64,000 nucleotides of DNA from Berkiella sp964594635 (GTDB lineage: Bacteria; Pseudomonadota; Gammaproteobacteria; Berkiellales; Berkiellaceae). This document shows positions 24,918 to 33,546 of the stretch, piece by piece; within the stretch, counting starts at the first letter, position 1, and every line of letters begins with the position of its first letter. The stretch covers positions 372,001 to 436,000 of the forward strand of contig CAZQMV010000001.1 in the NCBI GenBank assembly GCA_964594635.1. The letters run 5' to 3'. Both the position numbers and the translations under genes were made by a program. The notes beneath the pieces are model-generated. The model saw nothing but the letters and a program-made list of their open reading frames with translations, made no database searches and had not been told where the DNA came from.

Positions 24918-26660
24918 TTACATCCGCGTAACCGTCTTCAACCCTAAAATTTCCATCCCTTGTCTCAGCACATTCGCCGTTAATTCACACAACGCCAAAC
25001 GTTGATTTTGCTCATCAACGCCTTCCACGCGACAATCTCTGAAAAAACCATTGAATTTTTCTGATAACTGGAACAAATATTCACATAACCGATTCATCAG
25101 TAAATCATCAGCAATCGATATTAAAACTTCATCAAATTGTGCTAGATGTAGCCCAAGAGCCACTTCGCTTGGATGTTCCAATTGAATATTATCCAAGGTT
25201 ACCTTGCCCTGAATACGACGCTTGATCCCTTGAACACGCACAAATGAATACATTAAAAATGCTGCTGTATTCCCTTCAAAGCGTAACATGCGGTCATAAC
25301 TAAACGTATAATCATGGGTTCTGTTACCGACCAAATCAGAATATTTGACAGCATTGATCCCTAAGGTTTTAGCAATACTTTTCACTTCATCAAGCGAGTA
25401 AGCATCTTTGCTTTCTTTATTTCGCTCCAGCAAGATCTCTTCGGCTTTATCAATGGCAGCCGTTAATAAATCAATCAAACGCTCGGTTTCGCCAGAACGG
25501 GTTTTGAATTTTTTACCATCTGGGCCCAATACCAAACCAAAAGGCACATGATCGACTCGCACTTTAGTCGGATCTAGATATCCCGCTTTTTTGGCTGCAG
25601 CAAAGAGCATCGCAAAATGCGTTGCCTGCCCCGCATCGGTGACGTAAATCACGCGACTCGCGTTTTCATCAATAATACGATGGCGAATGGCAGCCAGATC
25701 AGTGGTCGCATAATTGTAACCGCCATCAGACTTTTGCAACATAAAGGGCAAAGGCTCCCCCTCTCGATTCACAAAGCCTTCTAAAAATAGGCATTTGGCA
25801 CCATCGGAGATCGCCATTAAACCCTTTTGTTCTACATCAGCCACAATATTGGCTAACTGTGGGTTATAAAACGACTCTCCCCGTTCAATCAAATGAATAT
25901 CCAGCAGATCGTATATTTCCTGATACGCTTTACGAGAGATCTCACAAATCACTTCCCAGGCAAGATAAGCTTCTTTTTCACCTTGCTGTAATTTAACCAC
26001 TTCCAGCTGCGATTCTTTTTTAAATTCCGCATCTTCATCAAACATTTTTTTGGCAGTTTTGTAAAACTGCACTAGTGAGGTTAAATCCACCTCTTTTTGA
26101 TGCGTGATAATGCTAGGTTCAAAACGCTTAATATAAGCAATCAGCATTCCAAAGGCCGTACCCCAATCGCCAATATGATTTAATCGTAAAACGGGATAGC
26201 CTAAATATTCAAACAATCTGGCCAGTGAATCACCGATAATGGTCGAGCGCAAATGCCCTACATGCATTTCTTTAGCCACATTGGGCGATGAAAAATCGAT
26301 GACAATTTTACTGGGTATTGCAGGTTTTGTTGCCGGTTGTACCAACGCTTGGCAACGTTTGCTCAGAAAATCTGATGTCAATGTAATATTAATAAAACCA
26401 GGGCCCGCTATTTCAACTTTGGAAAAGGTGTTATCTTTTGAAATAATCGCGATAATCTGATTGGCAATATCACGAGGTGGTAAATTGAGTACCTTGGTTA
26501 ATTTCATTGCACTATTGCATTGATAATGACCAAATTTCTCCTGAGTGCTAAGCGTCACCTCGATAGGATTTTGTCTTAAATTAAAATCTGGAAAGGCTTC
26601 TACAAAAGCTAAGCTCACTTGGTTTTCAACGTGCTGCTTCAGTGTCATATTAGGATCCAT
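24918..26660 (-). CDS. argS: Arginyl-tRNA synthetase
   Basis: A 580-residue class I synthetase. Seen: an N-terminal Add-1 tRNA-binding domain, the catalytic HIGH motif as HVGHLRST (residues about 133-140) after SSPNVAKEM, the arginine-binding LNHIGDWGTAFGMLI, and a KMSKS-like loop GKKFKTRSGE. The C-terminal anticodon-binding helical domain ends GLKTVTRM. Its start overlaps the stop of the upstream dipeptidase gene by 11 bases, so the two are one transcript. Confidence 0.97.
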   Translation of the reverse strand: MDPNMTLKQHVENQVSLAFVEAFPDFNLRQNPIEVTLSTQEKFGHYQCNSAMKLTKVLNLPPRDIANQIIAIISKDNTFSKVEIAGPGFINITLTSDFLSKRCQALVQPATKPAIPSKIVIDFSSPNVAKEMHVGHLRSTIIGDSLARLFEYLGYPVLRLNHIGDWGTAFGMLIAYIKRFEPSIITHQKEVDLTSLVQFYKTAKKMFDEDAEFKKESQLEVVKLQQGEKEAYLAWEVICEISRKAYQEIYDLLDIHLIERGESFYNPQLANIVADVEQKGLMAISDGAKCLFLEGFVNREGEPLPFMLQKSDGGYNYATTDLAAIRHRIIDENASRVIYVTDAGQATHFAMLFAAAKKAGYLDPTKVRVDHVPFGLVLGPDGKKFKTRSGETERLIDLLTAAIDKAEEILLERNKESKDAYSLDEVKSIAKTLGINAVKYSDLVGNRTHDYTFSYDRMLRFEGNTAAFLMYSFVRVQGIKRRIQGKVTLDNIQLEHPSEVALGLHLAQFDEVLISIADDLLMNRLCEYLFQLSEKFNGFFRDCRVEGVDEQNQRLALCELTANVLRQGMEILGLKTVTRM

Positions 26661-27318
26661 AATTTGCTACTTCAAAATTAAAATAGGTATCAGGGAACGG
26701 TTCATTTTCTAAGGTAAAATGCCACCACTCTTGTGGTATTCCCAAAAAACCAAATTCTGCCATGAGGTTTTTTAATATTTGACGATTATTGTACGCTTCT
26801 TTGGATACGTTTTTATTATCGGGCTGTGACAGTTCATCCATAAAATCAAATGGCGTACCAAAATCTAAATAACGCACTTGATTATCCGCTGTATCAACAA
26901 TGGTCACATCAACGGTGCTACCGCGCGTATGACTAGAACGACGCACAATATACCCGAGTTCAAAGAAGTCTTTTTTATCAACATTGGGGTAATAAGCCGC
27001 TTTAGTCTTTTGACAATCTGTTTGGCTCCATTCCCAAAAATCATCTCCCGCCATTTGTGGGCGATACGCTTCTAAAACCAGTAGTTTGGGCGATTTCGCC
27101 CCCAATTGCTCGGCTAATTTAGGGCAGTTCAATGCAGCGGCAATCTGTTCTAATGCTTTAGCGCAGTCTGTGGTAACAACAGCTTGTCCATCTTTATGAT
27201 AGCCAGCGATTGGTCGACCCAATAGGTTATCGTCGTAGCAATATTTCAGATCAATCATCAGACTGGGTACCGCGCGGGATAATACAACAAAACCTGCGGG
27301 TAAAATGTGATTCACCAT
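26650..27318 (-). CDS. ddpX: D-Ala-D-Ala dipeptidase, VanX/DdpX family (M15D)
   Basis: A 222-residue zinc dipeptidase. The zinc and catalytic residues are visible in SSHTRGSTVDVT (His and Asp) and PQEWWHFTLEN (Glu and His), with LVLEAYRPQ and MGTPFD-like FGTPFDFMD blocks. The family hydrolyses D-Ala-D-Ala. Away from van gene clusters it usually helps recycle peptidoglycan dipeptide rather than give vancomycin resistance. There is no clear signal peptide, so it is likely cytosolic. It is co-transcribed with argS. Confidence 0.88.
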   Translation of the reverse strand: MVNHILPAGFVVLSRAVPSLMIDLKYCYDDNLLGRPIAGYHKDGQAVVTTDCAKALEQIAAALNCPKLAEQLGAKSPKLLVLEAYRPQMAGDDFWEWSQTDCQKTKAAYYPNVDKKDFFELGYIVRRSSHTRGSTVDVTIVDTADNQVRYLDFGTPFDFMDELSQPDNKNVSKEAYNNRQILKNLMAEFGFLGIPQEWWHFTLENEPFPDTYFNFEVANYGS

Positions 27319-27458
27319 ATATAAGTTACCAAACTAATAAATTAGGACCGGAAGTCACTATAATAGTGCTTTTCGTCGGGCAAAGGGGAGCTATTTTTGC
27401 AAGAATTCGTTACTATTTACCACCTAACTTATCAAATAACTTTATGAGGACAATTACC

Positions 27459-27821
27459 GTGAGTTTGGAACTTCAGAAGCAAGCAGAGTACGAAATGCAA
27501 CAACGTCTCGAAAGCATTCCACTTGCCAAAAGTTTCCCTATGTCCCGTCATGAAGAATTAGATAAAGAAATAGAATTGCTTGAAAAGGCCATTAAACGTC
27601 TTAACGCTTTTGTTAGATTCTTATCTCTGCTGTCACCTACCAAGTATATTGAGTGGATGAAAGCCGCTTACGCACGCTATGTGCCATCAAAAATCACTGC
27701 TACCCATACTGATAGCGAAGAAGAGCATAGCTACTCTTTCGAAAGAAATGAGAAAAGTCTTAGTCAGAAACCGACTAAGACCTCAAAGAAGTCTTCAAAG
27801 AAACGCTTTGCCGTTATTTAG
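27459..27821 (+). CDS. Small basic protein, unknown
   Basis: About 120 residues from GTG at 27459, chosen because GAGGAC lies seven bases upstream; ATG at 27444 is an alternative. The open frame reaches back to 27210 but there overlaps the dipeptidase gene. The protein has helical stretches (HEELDKEIELLEKAIKRLNAF) and a Ser/Lys-rich tail (KTSKKSSKKR). The 3' end overlaps the convergent gene by eight bases. Function unknown. Confidence 0.55.
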   Translation: MSLELQKQAEYEMQQRLESIPLAKSFPMSRHEELDKEIELLEKAIKRLNAFVRFLSLLSPTKYIEWMKAAYARYVPSKITATHTDSEEEHSYSFERNEKSLSQKPTKTSKKSSKKRFAVI

Positions 27822-28275
27822 CAGGAGCTGGGGTTTCTGACATTCTTGATTGGCGCAAGATCACTTCTTTCCCAACAAACATATCATCAACAAACCACCC
27901 CTCACTTTGCAAAGTAGAGGAGGTTTTCAATTTAATAAATTGTAATTCGATGGGAACAACTTCATGGTTACTTAAGGTAATATCACCCAGAATGTAACCT
28001 CTTACCTTGTTAGGCTCAATGACAGTCTTTAGCCATTTCACATCTTTATACTGGTTTAATTTGTTCATTTTTGAGAAATTAATGAAATTTTCCATAGGCA
28101 ATCGTTGCTTACAATCCGGGCTAAAAATGGTATAGGCTTGCGAAAAATTACCTTCTTTAATGTTAACCAAAAAGCTGGTTCCCACCATTTGCAAAGCAGG
28201 TAAAGTGCTAATGACCATGGACATAGCAACCCCAAACACGATGCAGCCTAAAAAAAAGTAAAGTAATTTCTTCAT
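27814..28275 (-). CDS. Secreted or membrane-anchored protein, unknown
   Basis: A 153-residue protein with an N-terminal hydrophobic segment (residues 3-25, MKKLLYFFLGCIVFGVAMSM) that acts as signal peptide or anchor. The body (EGNFSQAYTIFSPDCKQRLP, then a beta-rich half) resembles small NTF2-like periplasmic domains. I do not recognise a named family. It is followed by a thioesterase gene upstream on the same strand with 45 bases between. Confidence 0.65.
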   Translation of the reverse strand: MKKLLYFFLGCIVFGVAMSMVISTLPALQMVGTSFLVNIKEGNFSQAYTIFSPDCKQRLPMENFINFSKMNKLNQYKDVKWLKTVIEPNKVRGYILGDITLSNHEVVPIELQFIKLKTSSTLQSEGWFVDDMFVGKEVILRQSRMSETPAPAK

Positions 28276-28320
28276 GATCGCCTCTTATTAACCCGATTTT
28301 CTCATTAGTATAGTGGATCC

Positions 28321-28782
28321 TCACCAACGGTGGTAGGCAGGATGCCCCGGCTTCACTGCAACAAATAGCCCATCACAGGTGGCGCAAAGCTCTTCATTAG
28401 AGAATAGCTTTGCCTCAATGAAGGCCCGATCGGCTTTGATCTCTTTCACCGAGGCACTTAAGGTTACGGGCGCACGGCTATTGGTGGGCTGCTTAAGCGC
28501 GACATTAAAAAACGCGGTGACTGTACAAGGTGGTGTAGATATTTCCATCTGCTGCATTAAAAAGTAAGCCGCTGCCCAGTTAGAATGGCAATCTAATAGC
28601 GTGCCAATAATGCCGCCATTGAGTATGCCAGGAAATGCTTCATGAAATTCTTTGGGTAGCCAACTTGCAACGACCACCTCTCCCTTTGCAAAGCTTTGCA
28701 GCTGCAAACCCTGCGAATTAGCCGGCCCACAACCAAAGCAAGCATTATGGGGGGCGTAGTGTTCTTGTAGACACTGATCCAT
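28321..28782 (-). CDS. PaaI/4HBT hotdog-fold thioesterase
   Basis: A 153-residue single hotdog-domain protein. CFGCGPANSQGLQLQ near the start and the helix GGIIGTLLDCHSNWAA (with the Asp of the HGG..DxHxxW type) identify the PaaI/4HBT-like group that hydrolyses acyl-CoA thioesters. The substrate is unknown. A GTAGGGG-family repeat begins 16 bases upstream of its start. Confidence 0.82.
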   Translation of the reverse strand: MDQCLQEHYAPHNACFGCGPANSQGLQLQSFAKGEVVVASWLPKEFHEAFPGILNGGIIGTLLDCHSNWAAAYFLMQQMEISTPPCTVTAFFNVALKQPTNSRAPVTLSASVKEIKADRAFIEAKLFSNEELCATCDGLFVAVKPGHPAYHRW

Positions 28783-28797
28783 GTTTAGACTTCCTAT

Positions 28798-28887
28798 GTA
28801 GGGGCCGACATCGAAAGTCGGCCCATCGACAGGACGGCACAGCCTGCCTTGTCGTAGCCTTAGCGAAGACAGGAGGCCGTCCCCTAC
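28798..28887. repeat. GTAGGGG-family repeat, copy 2
   Basis: A 90-bp element with the same ends as 4282-4334: GTAGGGGCCGAC and GGCCGTCCCCTAC. Its first 27 bases match copy 1 exactly. A 37-base insertion in the middle (relative to copy 1) holds the imperfect hairpin CTGCCTTGTCGTAGCC..GAAGACAGGAGG. It lies 23 bases downstream of the rpoS stop codon. Confidence 0.87.
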
Positions 28888-28910
28888 GGTTCATCATGAG
28901 AATAAGATGA

Positions 28911-29768
28911 TTATTTCTTTGTTACCATATCATCTCTAATGCCTGAATCAACACAATTGCGACGTAATTGCTTTAAGATCTGCAATTGGATCTGCCGAAC
29001 GCGCTCACGCGTTAAATGGGTACATTCTCCAATGTTATCTAAGGTCATTACCTCATATCCATGGATCCCATAACGCCGTTCAATAATTTCCAATTCTCTT
29101 TTGGAGAGATCACTTAAACAAGTTTCAATGATATTGTGAAGATCATCAGCTTGTATCGATTCGATAGGATCTTCACTATTTTGATCAGCAATCGTTTCCA
29201 GTAAATAAATATCCTGATCTTCATTAATCGTTGCATCCACCGACACTTCTGGTTTATCGAGGCTAATGAGATCCATCAGATATTTTTCAGATACACCCAT
29301 CGCTTTTGCTAATGCTTCCAGGGTGGGTTCTTCTTCACTTTCTTGCAACATATGCTGCAAAAGACGCTGATATTTTTTCTGCTTTTTAACTAAATGCACA
29401 GGCAAGCGGATCATTTTGACTTGATTCATTATCGCGCGTTCAATCGATTGTCGGATCCACCAAGTCGCATAAGTTGAAAATCGTGCGCCATTTTCTGGAT
29501 CAAATTTTTCAACTGCGTGAATAAGCCCAAGATTACCTTCTTCAATTAAATCGGGTAATGATAATCCTCGATTTAAATACCGTCTTGCAATACAGACAAC
29601 CAAACGTAAATTGGCTTCAATAAGATGATTTTTAGCTTGTTGATTCCCTGATTGAAGTTGTCTGGCCAGAGATTTTTCTTGATCTGGCGATAGCAGAGCA
29701 ATTTGACCAATCTCATGCAGATATTGATAGATTGGATCTGGGCGTTGATCAGTCGAACTAAAAGTCAT
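28911..29768 (-). CDS. rpoS: RNA polymerase sigma factor RpoS (by position)
   Basis: A 285-residue sigma-70 family factor with region 2 (NLRLVVCIARRYLNRGL, DLIEEGNLGLIHAVEKFDP, FSTYATWWIRQSIERAI), region 3 from about 120 to 190, and region 4 (LEIIERRYGI, HLTRERVRQIQLQIL). It lies in the classical surE-yqaA-nlpD-rpoS order of gammaproteobacteria, so it is the positional rpoS, the general stress and stationary-phase sigma. It is short (E. coli RpoS has 330 residues). A paralogue at 14367 is more like E. coli RpoS in sequence. Which of the two controls the stationary-phase or transmissive programme is open. Confidence 0.88.
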   Translation of the reverse strand: MTFSSTDQRPDPIYQYLHEIGQIALLSPDQEKSLARQLQSGNQQAKNHLIEANLRLVVCIARRYLNRGLSLPDLIEEGNLGLIHAVEKFDPENGARFSTYATWWIRQSIERAIMNQVKMIRLPVHLVKKQKKYQRLLQHMLQESEEEPTLEALAKAMGVSEKYLMDLISLDKPEVSVDATINEDQDIYLLETIADQNSEDPIESIQADDLHNIIETCLSDLSKRELEIIERRYGIHGYEVMTLDNIGECTHLTRERVRQIQLQILKQLRRNCVDSGIRDDMVTKK

Positions 29769-29905
29769 AATAAGCCTCTTACTTTTTTCCGAATGATTAG
29801 TTGGAATAAAAATAAGCGTTATTAGTTCACACTATTTATCCTGCAATTATATCCTGATTAATGCACTGAGCATGTTCACAGTTCAATCTTGTACAAATAA
29901 GTATG

Positions 29906-30673
29906 TTATGCCGCTTGTTTTGCCAAAAACTGGAGTGGATCAACAGGCTGGCCATTTTTACGAATTTCAAAATGCAATTTCACACGATCAGCATCGGTTT
30001 GTCCCATATACGCAATAGTTTGTCCTTGGGTGATCGTATCGCCTTCTTTCACTAACAATCTTTGATTGTGTGCATAAGCAGATAAAAAGGTATCATTATG
30101 TTTAATAATAATGAGCTGCCCATACCCTCTTAATCCTTCACCACTGTAAACGACTTTACCTTCTTTGGCAGCACAAACAGGGCTTCCTAACGTACCCGAA
30201 ATATCAATACCTTTACTAAATGTGTGATCATGCTTACTAAAGGTTTTGAGGATTTTTCCTTTAACCGGCCATTGCCAACCATTCGATGCCACACTCTGAA
30301 TGGGTTTGGCAGCGGCGGTTATATTGATTGTTTCAGGTTTAGGACTTTCAACTTTGCTTGTTACTTTAGGCAAGGTTGCAACTTGAATGGGCTTACGCTT
30401 CGCGACGGCAAATTGCCCTTTGAGCGTGATTTTTTGTCCCGGATAAATACGATAAGGAGGTGTGATATGATTCAGTTGTGCTAAGTCGCGATAATCATGT
30501 CCATATTGCCAAGCGATCGCATACAATGTTTCACCTGGTGAAACGGTATGTGCTCCTACATTGACAGGACGACGTGCATCGATTGAAACAACCGGCGCTG
30601 CTTCTTGATTTTTAAAATGACTGCATCCTGCAATACCACAAAGTAACGATAAAGCAACAACCCGCAACCTCAT
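29906..30673 (-). CDS. nlpD: NlpD-like divisome lipoprotein, LysM + M23 domain
   Basis: About 256 residues from the ATG at 30673, chosen because AAGGAG lies six bases upstream. The signal peptide ends in a lipobox (GIAGC). Next come one LysM domain (SPGETLYAIAWQYG, YPGQKITL) and a C-terminal LytM/M23 domain (GYGQLIIIKHND, SAYAHNQRLLVKEGD, KLHFEIRKNGQPVDP). The first zinc ligand site reads FSKGIDIS, without His, as in E. coli NlpD, so it is probably an inactive activator of amidase AmiC at the septum. It lies between yqaA and rpoS as usual. Confidence 0.92.
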   Translation of the reverse strand: MRLRVVALSLLCGIAGCSHFKNQEAAPVVSIDARRPVNVGAHTVSPGETLYAIAWQYGHDYRDLAQLNHITPPYRIYPGQKITLKGQFAVAKRKPIQVATLPKVTSKVESPKPETINITAAAKPIQSVASNGWQWPVKGKILKTFSKHDHTFSKGIDISGTLGSPVCAAKEGKVVYSGEGLRGYGQLIIIKHNDTFLSAYAHNQRLLVKEGDTITQGQTIAYMGQTDADRVKLHFEIRKNGQPVDPLQFLAKQAA

Positions 30674-30690
30674 CATGCACTCCTTCCTTG

Positions 30691-31278
30691 CTAGTAATAA
30701 GCCCAATACAACCCTGTCGCTAACACCACAAGCAATATCGTTGCCCAACCAATCGCATCAATATAGCGAACAATGACTGGCTCAAGTCTTTTTCCAAGAT
30801 AGCGAATAAGCGCAGCCACTAAATAAAAACGCAAACCTCGCCCAACAATCGAACCCAATAGAAAGGGTAATAAGGCCATTTGTGTTGCACCAGCAGCTAA
30901 GGTAAACAGCTTATATGGAATGGGGGTAAAGCCTGCGAGCACAACAGCAATAAAACCATACTTTGAAAACCAGCTAACAAGGGTTTGATATTGTTCTTCA
31001 TAACCAAATGCCTGAATTAATGGTTGCCCTAACCATTCAAAAGCAAAATAGCCAATCATGTAACCTAATATTCCACCCAAGATAGAACTGATCGTTGTGA
31101 TAGCAGCAAAGTCCCAGGCTTTATCGGGCTTGCTCATCACCATGGGGATCAGCATGATATCGGGTGGAATGGGGAAAAAGGAAGACTCAGCAAAACTAAC
31201 GCCGGCTAAATAGTAAGGTGCATGACGATGGTGTGACCAGTTGAGCATTTTATCGTACAAATATCGAAACATAGCCAC
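30691..31278 (-). CDS. yqaA: YqaA/DedA-like VTT-domain membrane protein
   Basis: A 195-residue inner-membrane protein of the DedA/VTT superfamily, YqaA branch. Blocks seen: AESSFFPIPPDIMLIPM, GGILGYMIGYF and GFTPIPYKLFTLAAG, the two re-entrant-loop motifs. DedA proteins include lipid scramblases or undecaprenyl-phosphate recyclers; the exact role of YqaA is unknown. In Coxiella and other gammaproteobacteria a yqaA-like gene occurs in this position, between surE (pcm) and nlpD. The pcm gene is absent here. Confidence 0.87.
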   Translation of the reverse strand: MAMFRYLYDKMLNWSHHRHAPYYLAGVSFAESSFFPIPPDIMLIPMVMSKPDKAWDFAAITTISSILGGILGYMIGYFAFEWLGQPLIQAFGYEEQYQTLVSWFSKYGFIAVVLAGFTPIPYKLFTLAAGATQMALLPFLLGSIVGRGLRFYLVAALIRYLGKRLEPVIVRYIDAIGWATILLVVLATGLYWAYY

Positions 31279-31303
31279 CTAGCCATCACTGATTGAAGTG
31301 TGT

Positions 31304-32068
31304 CTATTTTGACATACCTAATTGAGATGTCCATGCTTGCACGGTTTCTAATACAGAATAATCTGTCAGATCGGTTTTGATCGGCGTAATAGAAACGTAG
31401 CCTTGGTTAATGGCATGAAAGTCGGTCCCAGGCCCTGCATCTTGTTCAGCACCGGCAGGCCCAATCCAATAGATCCGCTTACCTTGTGCATCTTGGCTCT
31501 CAATCACATTTTCAGCCATATGTCGGTGCCCAAGTCGGGTAACTTTGATCCCCTTCACTTGCTCGAAAGACAGATCAGGTACATTGACATTCAATAAAGT
31601 GTCATTGGGTAAAGGAAGTGCTAATAACTGTTGAAATAAAATGGCTGCGAAACGCCCACCGGTATCGTAATGACGTGCTTCGGGTCTTGGACATGCCATT
31701 GAAATCGCCATAGCGGGAAACCCTAAAAAGCGCCCTTCCATCGCTGCTGCAACGGTGCCTGAATATAAAACATCATCACCTAAATTCGCATTCGAATTGA
31801 TCCCAGCAATCACCATATTCGGTAGCTCTTTGAGATAGCCAGTCAAGGCTAAATGCACCGCATCTGCCGGAGTGCCATTCACAGCGATAAATCCATTTTC
31901 TTGCAGATTGATCCGAAGGGGTAAATCCAGGGTTAATGAATTACTCACCGCACTGCGATCTCGCTCTGGTGCGACAACAGTGATTTCTGCTAACGCTTGC
32001 AAGTGCTTTGCTAAAGTCGCTAATCCCTTGGCGCTAACGCCATCATCATTACTTAAGAGTATTCGCAT
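31304..32068 (-). CDS. surE: 5'-nucleotidase SurE
   Basis: A 254-residue SurE, a metal-dependent nucleoside-monophosphate phosphatase. The hallmark start MRILLSNDDGVSAKG has the metal-binding Asp pair; NSLTLDLPLR, NGTPADAVHLAL and INSNANLGDDVLYSGTVAAAMEG are further family blocks. SurE is needed for stationary-phase survival in E. coli and lies in the rpoS operon cluster. Its first 20 bases overlap ispF. Confidence 0.96.
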   Translation of the reverse strand: MRILLSNDDGVSAKGLATLAKHLQALAEITVVAPERDRSAVSNSLTLDLPLRINLQENGFIAVNGTPADAVHLALTGYLKELPNMVIAGINSNANLGDDVLYSGTVAAAMEGRFLGFPAMAISMACPRPEARHYDTGGRFAAILFQQLLALPLPNDTLLNVNVPDLSFEQVKGIKVTRLGHRHMAENVIESQDAQGKRIYWIGPAGAEQDAGPGTDFHAINQGYVSITPIKTDLTDYSVLETVQAWTSQLGMSK

Positions 32069-32552
32069 GATTTCCTACCAACAGTACAACAGCATGTGCA
32101 GCAATGCCTTGCTTATTCCCAATCGCATCTAACTTCTCATGAGTGGTGGCTTTGACATTCACCGCATCAACAGAAACGCCTAAATCTTGCGCCAAATTTT
32201 CACGCATGGCTAATTTATAGGGGCTTAATTTGGGTGCTTCGGCAATAATCGAGATATCGGCGTTACCCACTTGATAGCCTTTTTCTTTCACCGATTGCAT
32301 AATTTTTTTCAAAAAAAAGCGACTATCGGTGTTTTTATATTGCGCGTCTGTATCTGGAAAATGCTGCCCAATATCGCCCAGCGCTAATGCCCCCAATAAT
32401 GCATCACATAAGGCATGAATAACCAGATCACCATCTGAATGGGCTAATAATTTTTTCTCATAGGGTATCGACACGCCTCCCAACACTAAAGTGGCTGTTA
32501 CCTTTTCATCTGAAAAACGATGAATATCATATCCGTGACCAATTCGTATCAT
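32049..32552 (-). CDS. ispF: 2-C-methyl-D-erythritol 2,4-cyclodiphosphate synthase
   Basis: A 167-residue IspF forming trimers with a zinc site. It converts CDP-ME-2-phosphate to MEcPP, which is the substrate for IspG, also encoded in this window. Zinc and substrate residues are in RIGHGYDIHRF and AHSDGDLVIHALCDALLGA; FPDTDAQYKNTDSR, the substrate loop, follows. Overlaps ispD by four bases and surE by 20. Confidence 0.97.
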   Translation of the reverse strand: MIRIGHGYDIHRFSDEKVTATLVLGGVSIPYEKKLLAHSDGDLVIHALCDALLGALALGDIGQHFPDTDAQYKNTDSRFFLKKIMQSVKEKGYQVGNADISIIAEAPKLSPYKLAMRENLAQDLGVSVDAVNVKATTHEKLDAIGNKQGIAAHAVVLLVGNHANTLK

Positions 32553-33262
32553 TTAACAAGCGCCTCTGTCTGTTTCGCTAACAGGTATTCAATATAAGAC
32601 ATATCACTGGCATAAGTCAGCTTGGGATTAGGGTGTTTAGCATGAATCATTTGCGGATGATATCCCAGTGCTTCTACTGCACTCGATTCATCCGTTACGA
32701 TCTGTCCGGTACGATGAGCACGGCAAAGCGCATCGACTAGTAAATTCAAACGGAACATTTGAGGGGTCTGTGCAGACCATAAGTTTTCTCGGGAAATCGT
32801 TTCTTGAATTTGCTGCTCTGTTGCTTTTTTTAAGGTCTCAGCGATAGGTATCGCTAAAATACCGCCAACCGGATCTTCTCGCAATTGCAATAAGGCTTGT
32901 AAATCCTCTTCATGTAAGCAAGGACGAACCGCATCGTGCACCAATACCCAATCATCTGGGTTTGCTTGCCGTTGCAGATGGTGTAACGCATTCAAAACAG
33001 AATGGCTGCGGGTTTGACCACCTTGAACAGGGATCACTTTGGGATGTTTAGTCACAGACAATTCTGAAAAAAGATGATCCGTTGGTGCAATCGCAACGAT
33101 AATTCCTTTAACCCATTTTTTATTTAGAAAACGTTCAATGCTATGTTCTAAAATCGTTTTATCAAACAACGACCAGTATTGTTTAGGCAGCAAATGATTA
33201 AAGCGCGCGCCAAAACCACTGGCAGGTATCACTACCCAAAAAGCACCGTCACTCTTTTGCAT
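32549..33262 (-). CDS. ispD: 2-C-methyl-D-erythritol 4-phosphate cytidylyltransferase
   Basis: A 237-residue IspD, the CTP-dependent third enzyme of the MEP pathway. The nucleotide loop reads PASGFGARFNHLLPKQYW; VLVHDAVRPC carries the conserved Asp and Arg. Its start shares one base with the ftsB stop. Dxr at 59216 makes its substrate. Confidence 0.96.
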   Translation of the reverse strand: MQKSDGAFWVVIPASGFGARFNHLLPKQYWSLFDKTILEHSIERFLNKKWVKGIIVAIAPTDHLFSELSVTKHPKVIPVQGGQTRSHSVLNALHHLQRQANPDDWVLVHDAVRPCLHEEDLQALLQLREDPVGGILAIPIAETLKKATEQQIQETISRENLWSAQTPQMFRLNLLVDALCRAHRTGQIVTDESSAVEALGYHPQMIHAKHPNPKLTYASDMSYIEYLLAKQTEALVK

Positions 33263-33546
33263 TAGGTACCTTCAGTAGGCGCTGAATGTTGGTAAAAGGT
33301 TTCGCTAGATCGGATCATGCCTAAATCCGATCGTGCTCTTTCTTCCAATGCACTTAAACGATTTTTTAAATCTTGCACTTCCGCTTCTAGCGTTTGGTTA
33401 CGCTCTTTAAGTGCTTCTACTTTTTCTTGTTGTCCGCTAATTTCATGGCGAAGGTGGTGAACTTGCGCGAGCGAGCCATCACCTTTCCAAAGACGAAATT
33501 GCAATACCATCAGCAAAACTGCTAAGACTGCAACCAGGTATTTCAT
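33262..33546 (-). CDS. ftsB: Cell division protein FtsB
   Basis: A 94-residue bitopic division protein. An N-terminal hydrophobic helix (residues 2-19) is followed by a periplasmic coiled coil (about 28-75) and the family end ARSDLGMIRSSETFYQ. FtsB forms the FtsQLB complex of the septum. The gene sits between eno and ispD as in most gammaproteobacteria and overlaps eno by four bases. Confidence 0.93.
   Translation of the reverse strand: MKYLVAVLAVLLMVLQFRLWKGDGSLAQVHHLRHEISGQQEKVEALKERNQTLEAEVQDLKNRLSALEERARSDLGMIRSSETFYQHSAPTEGT

Noticed and set aside
27210..27458. N-terminal extension of the small basic protein gene
   Set aside because: It overlaps the dipeptidase coding region on the opposite strand; the start with a good ribosome site is at 27459.
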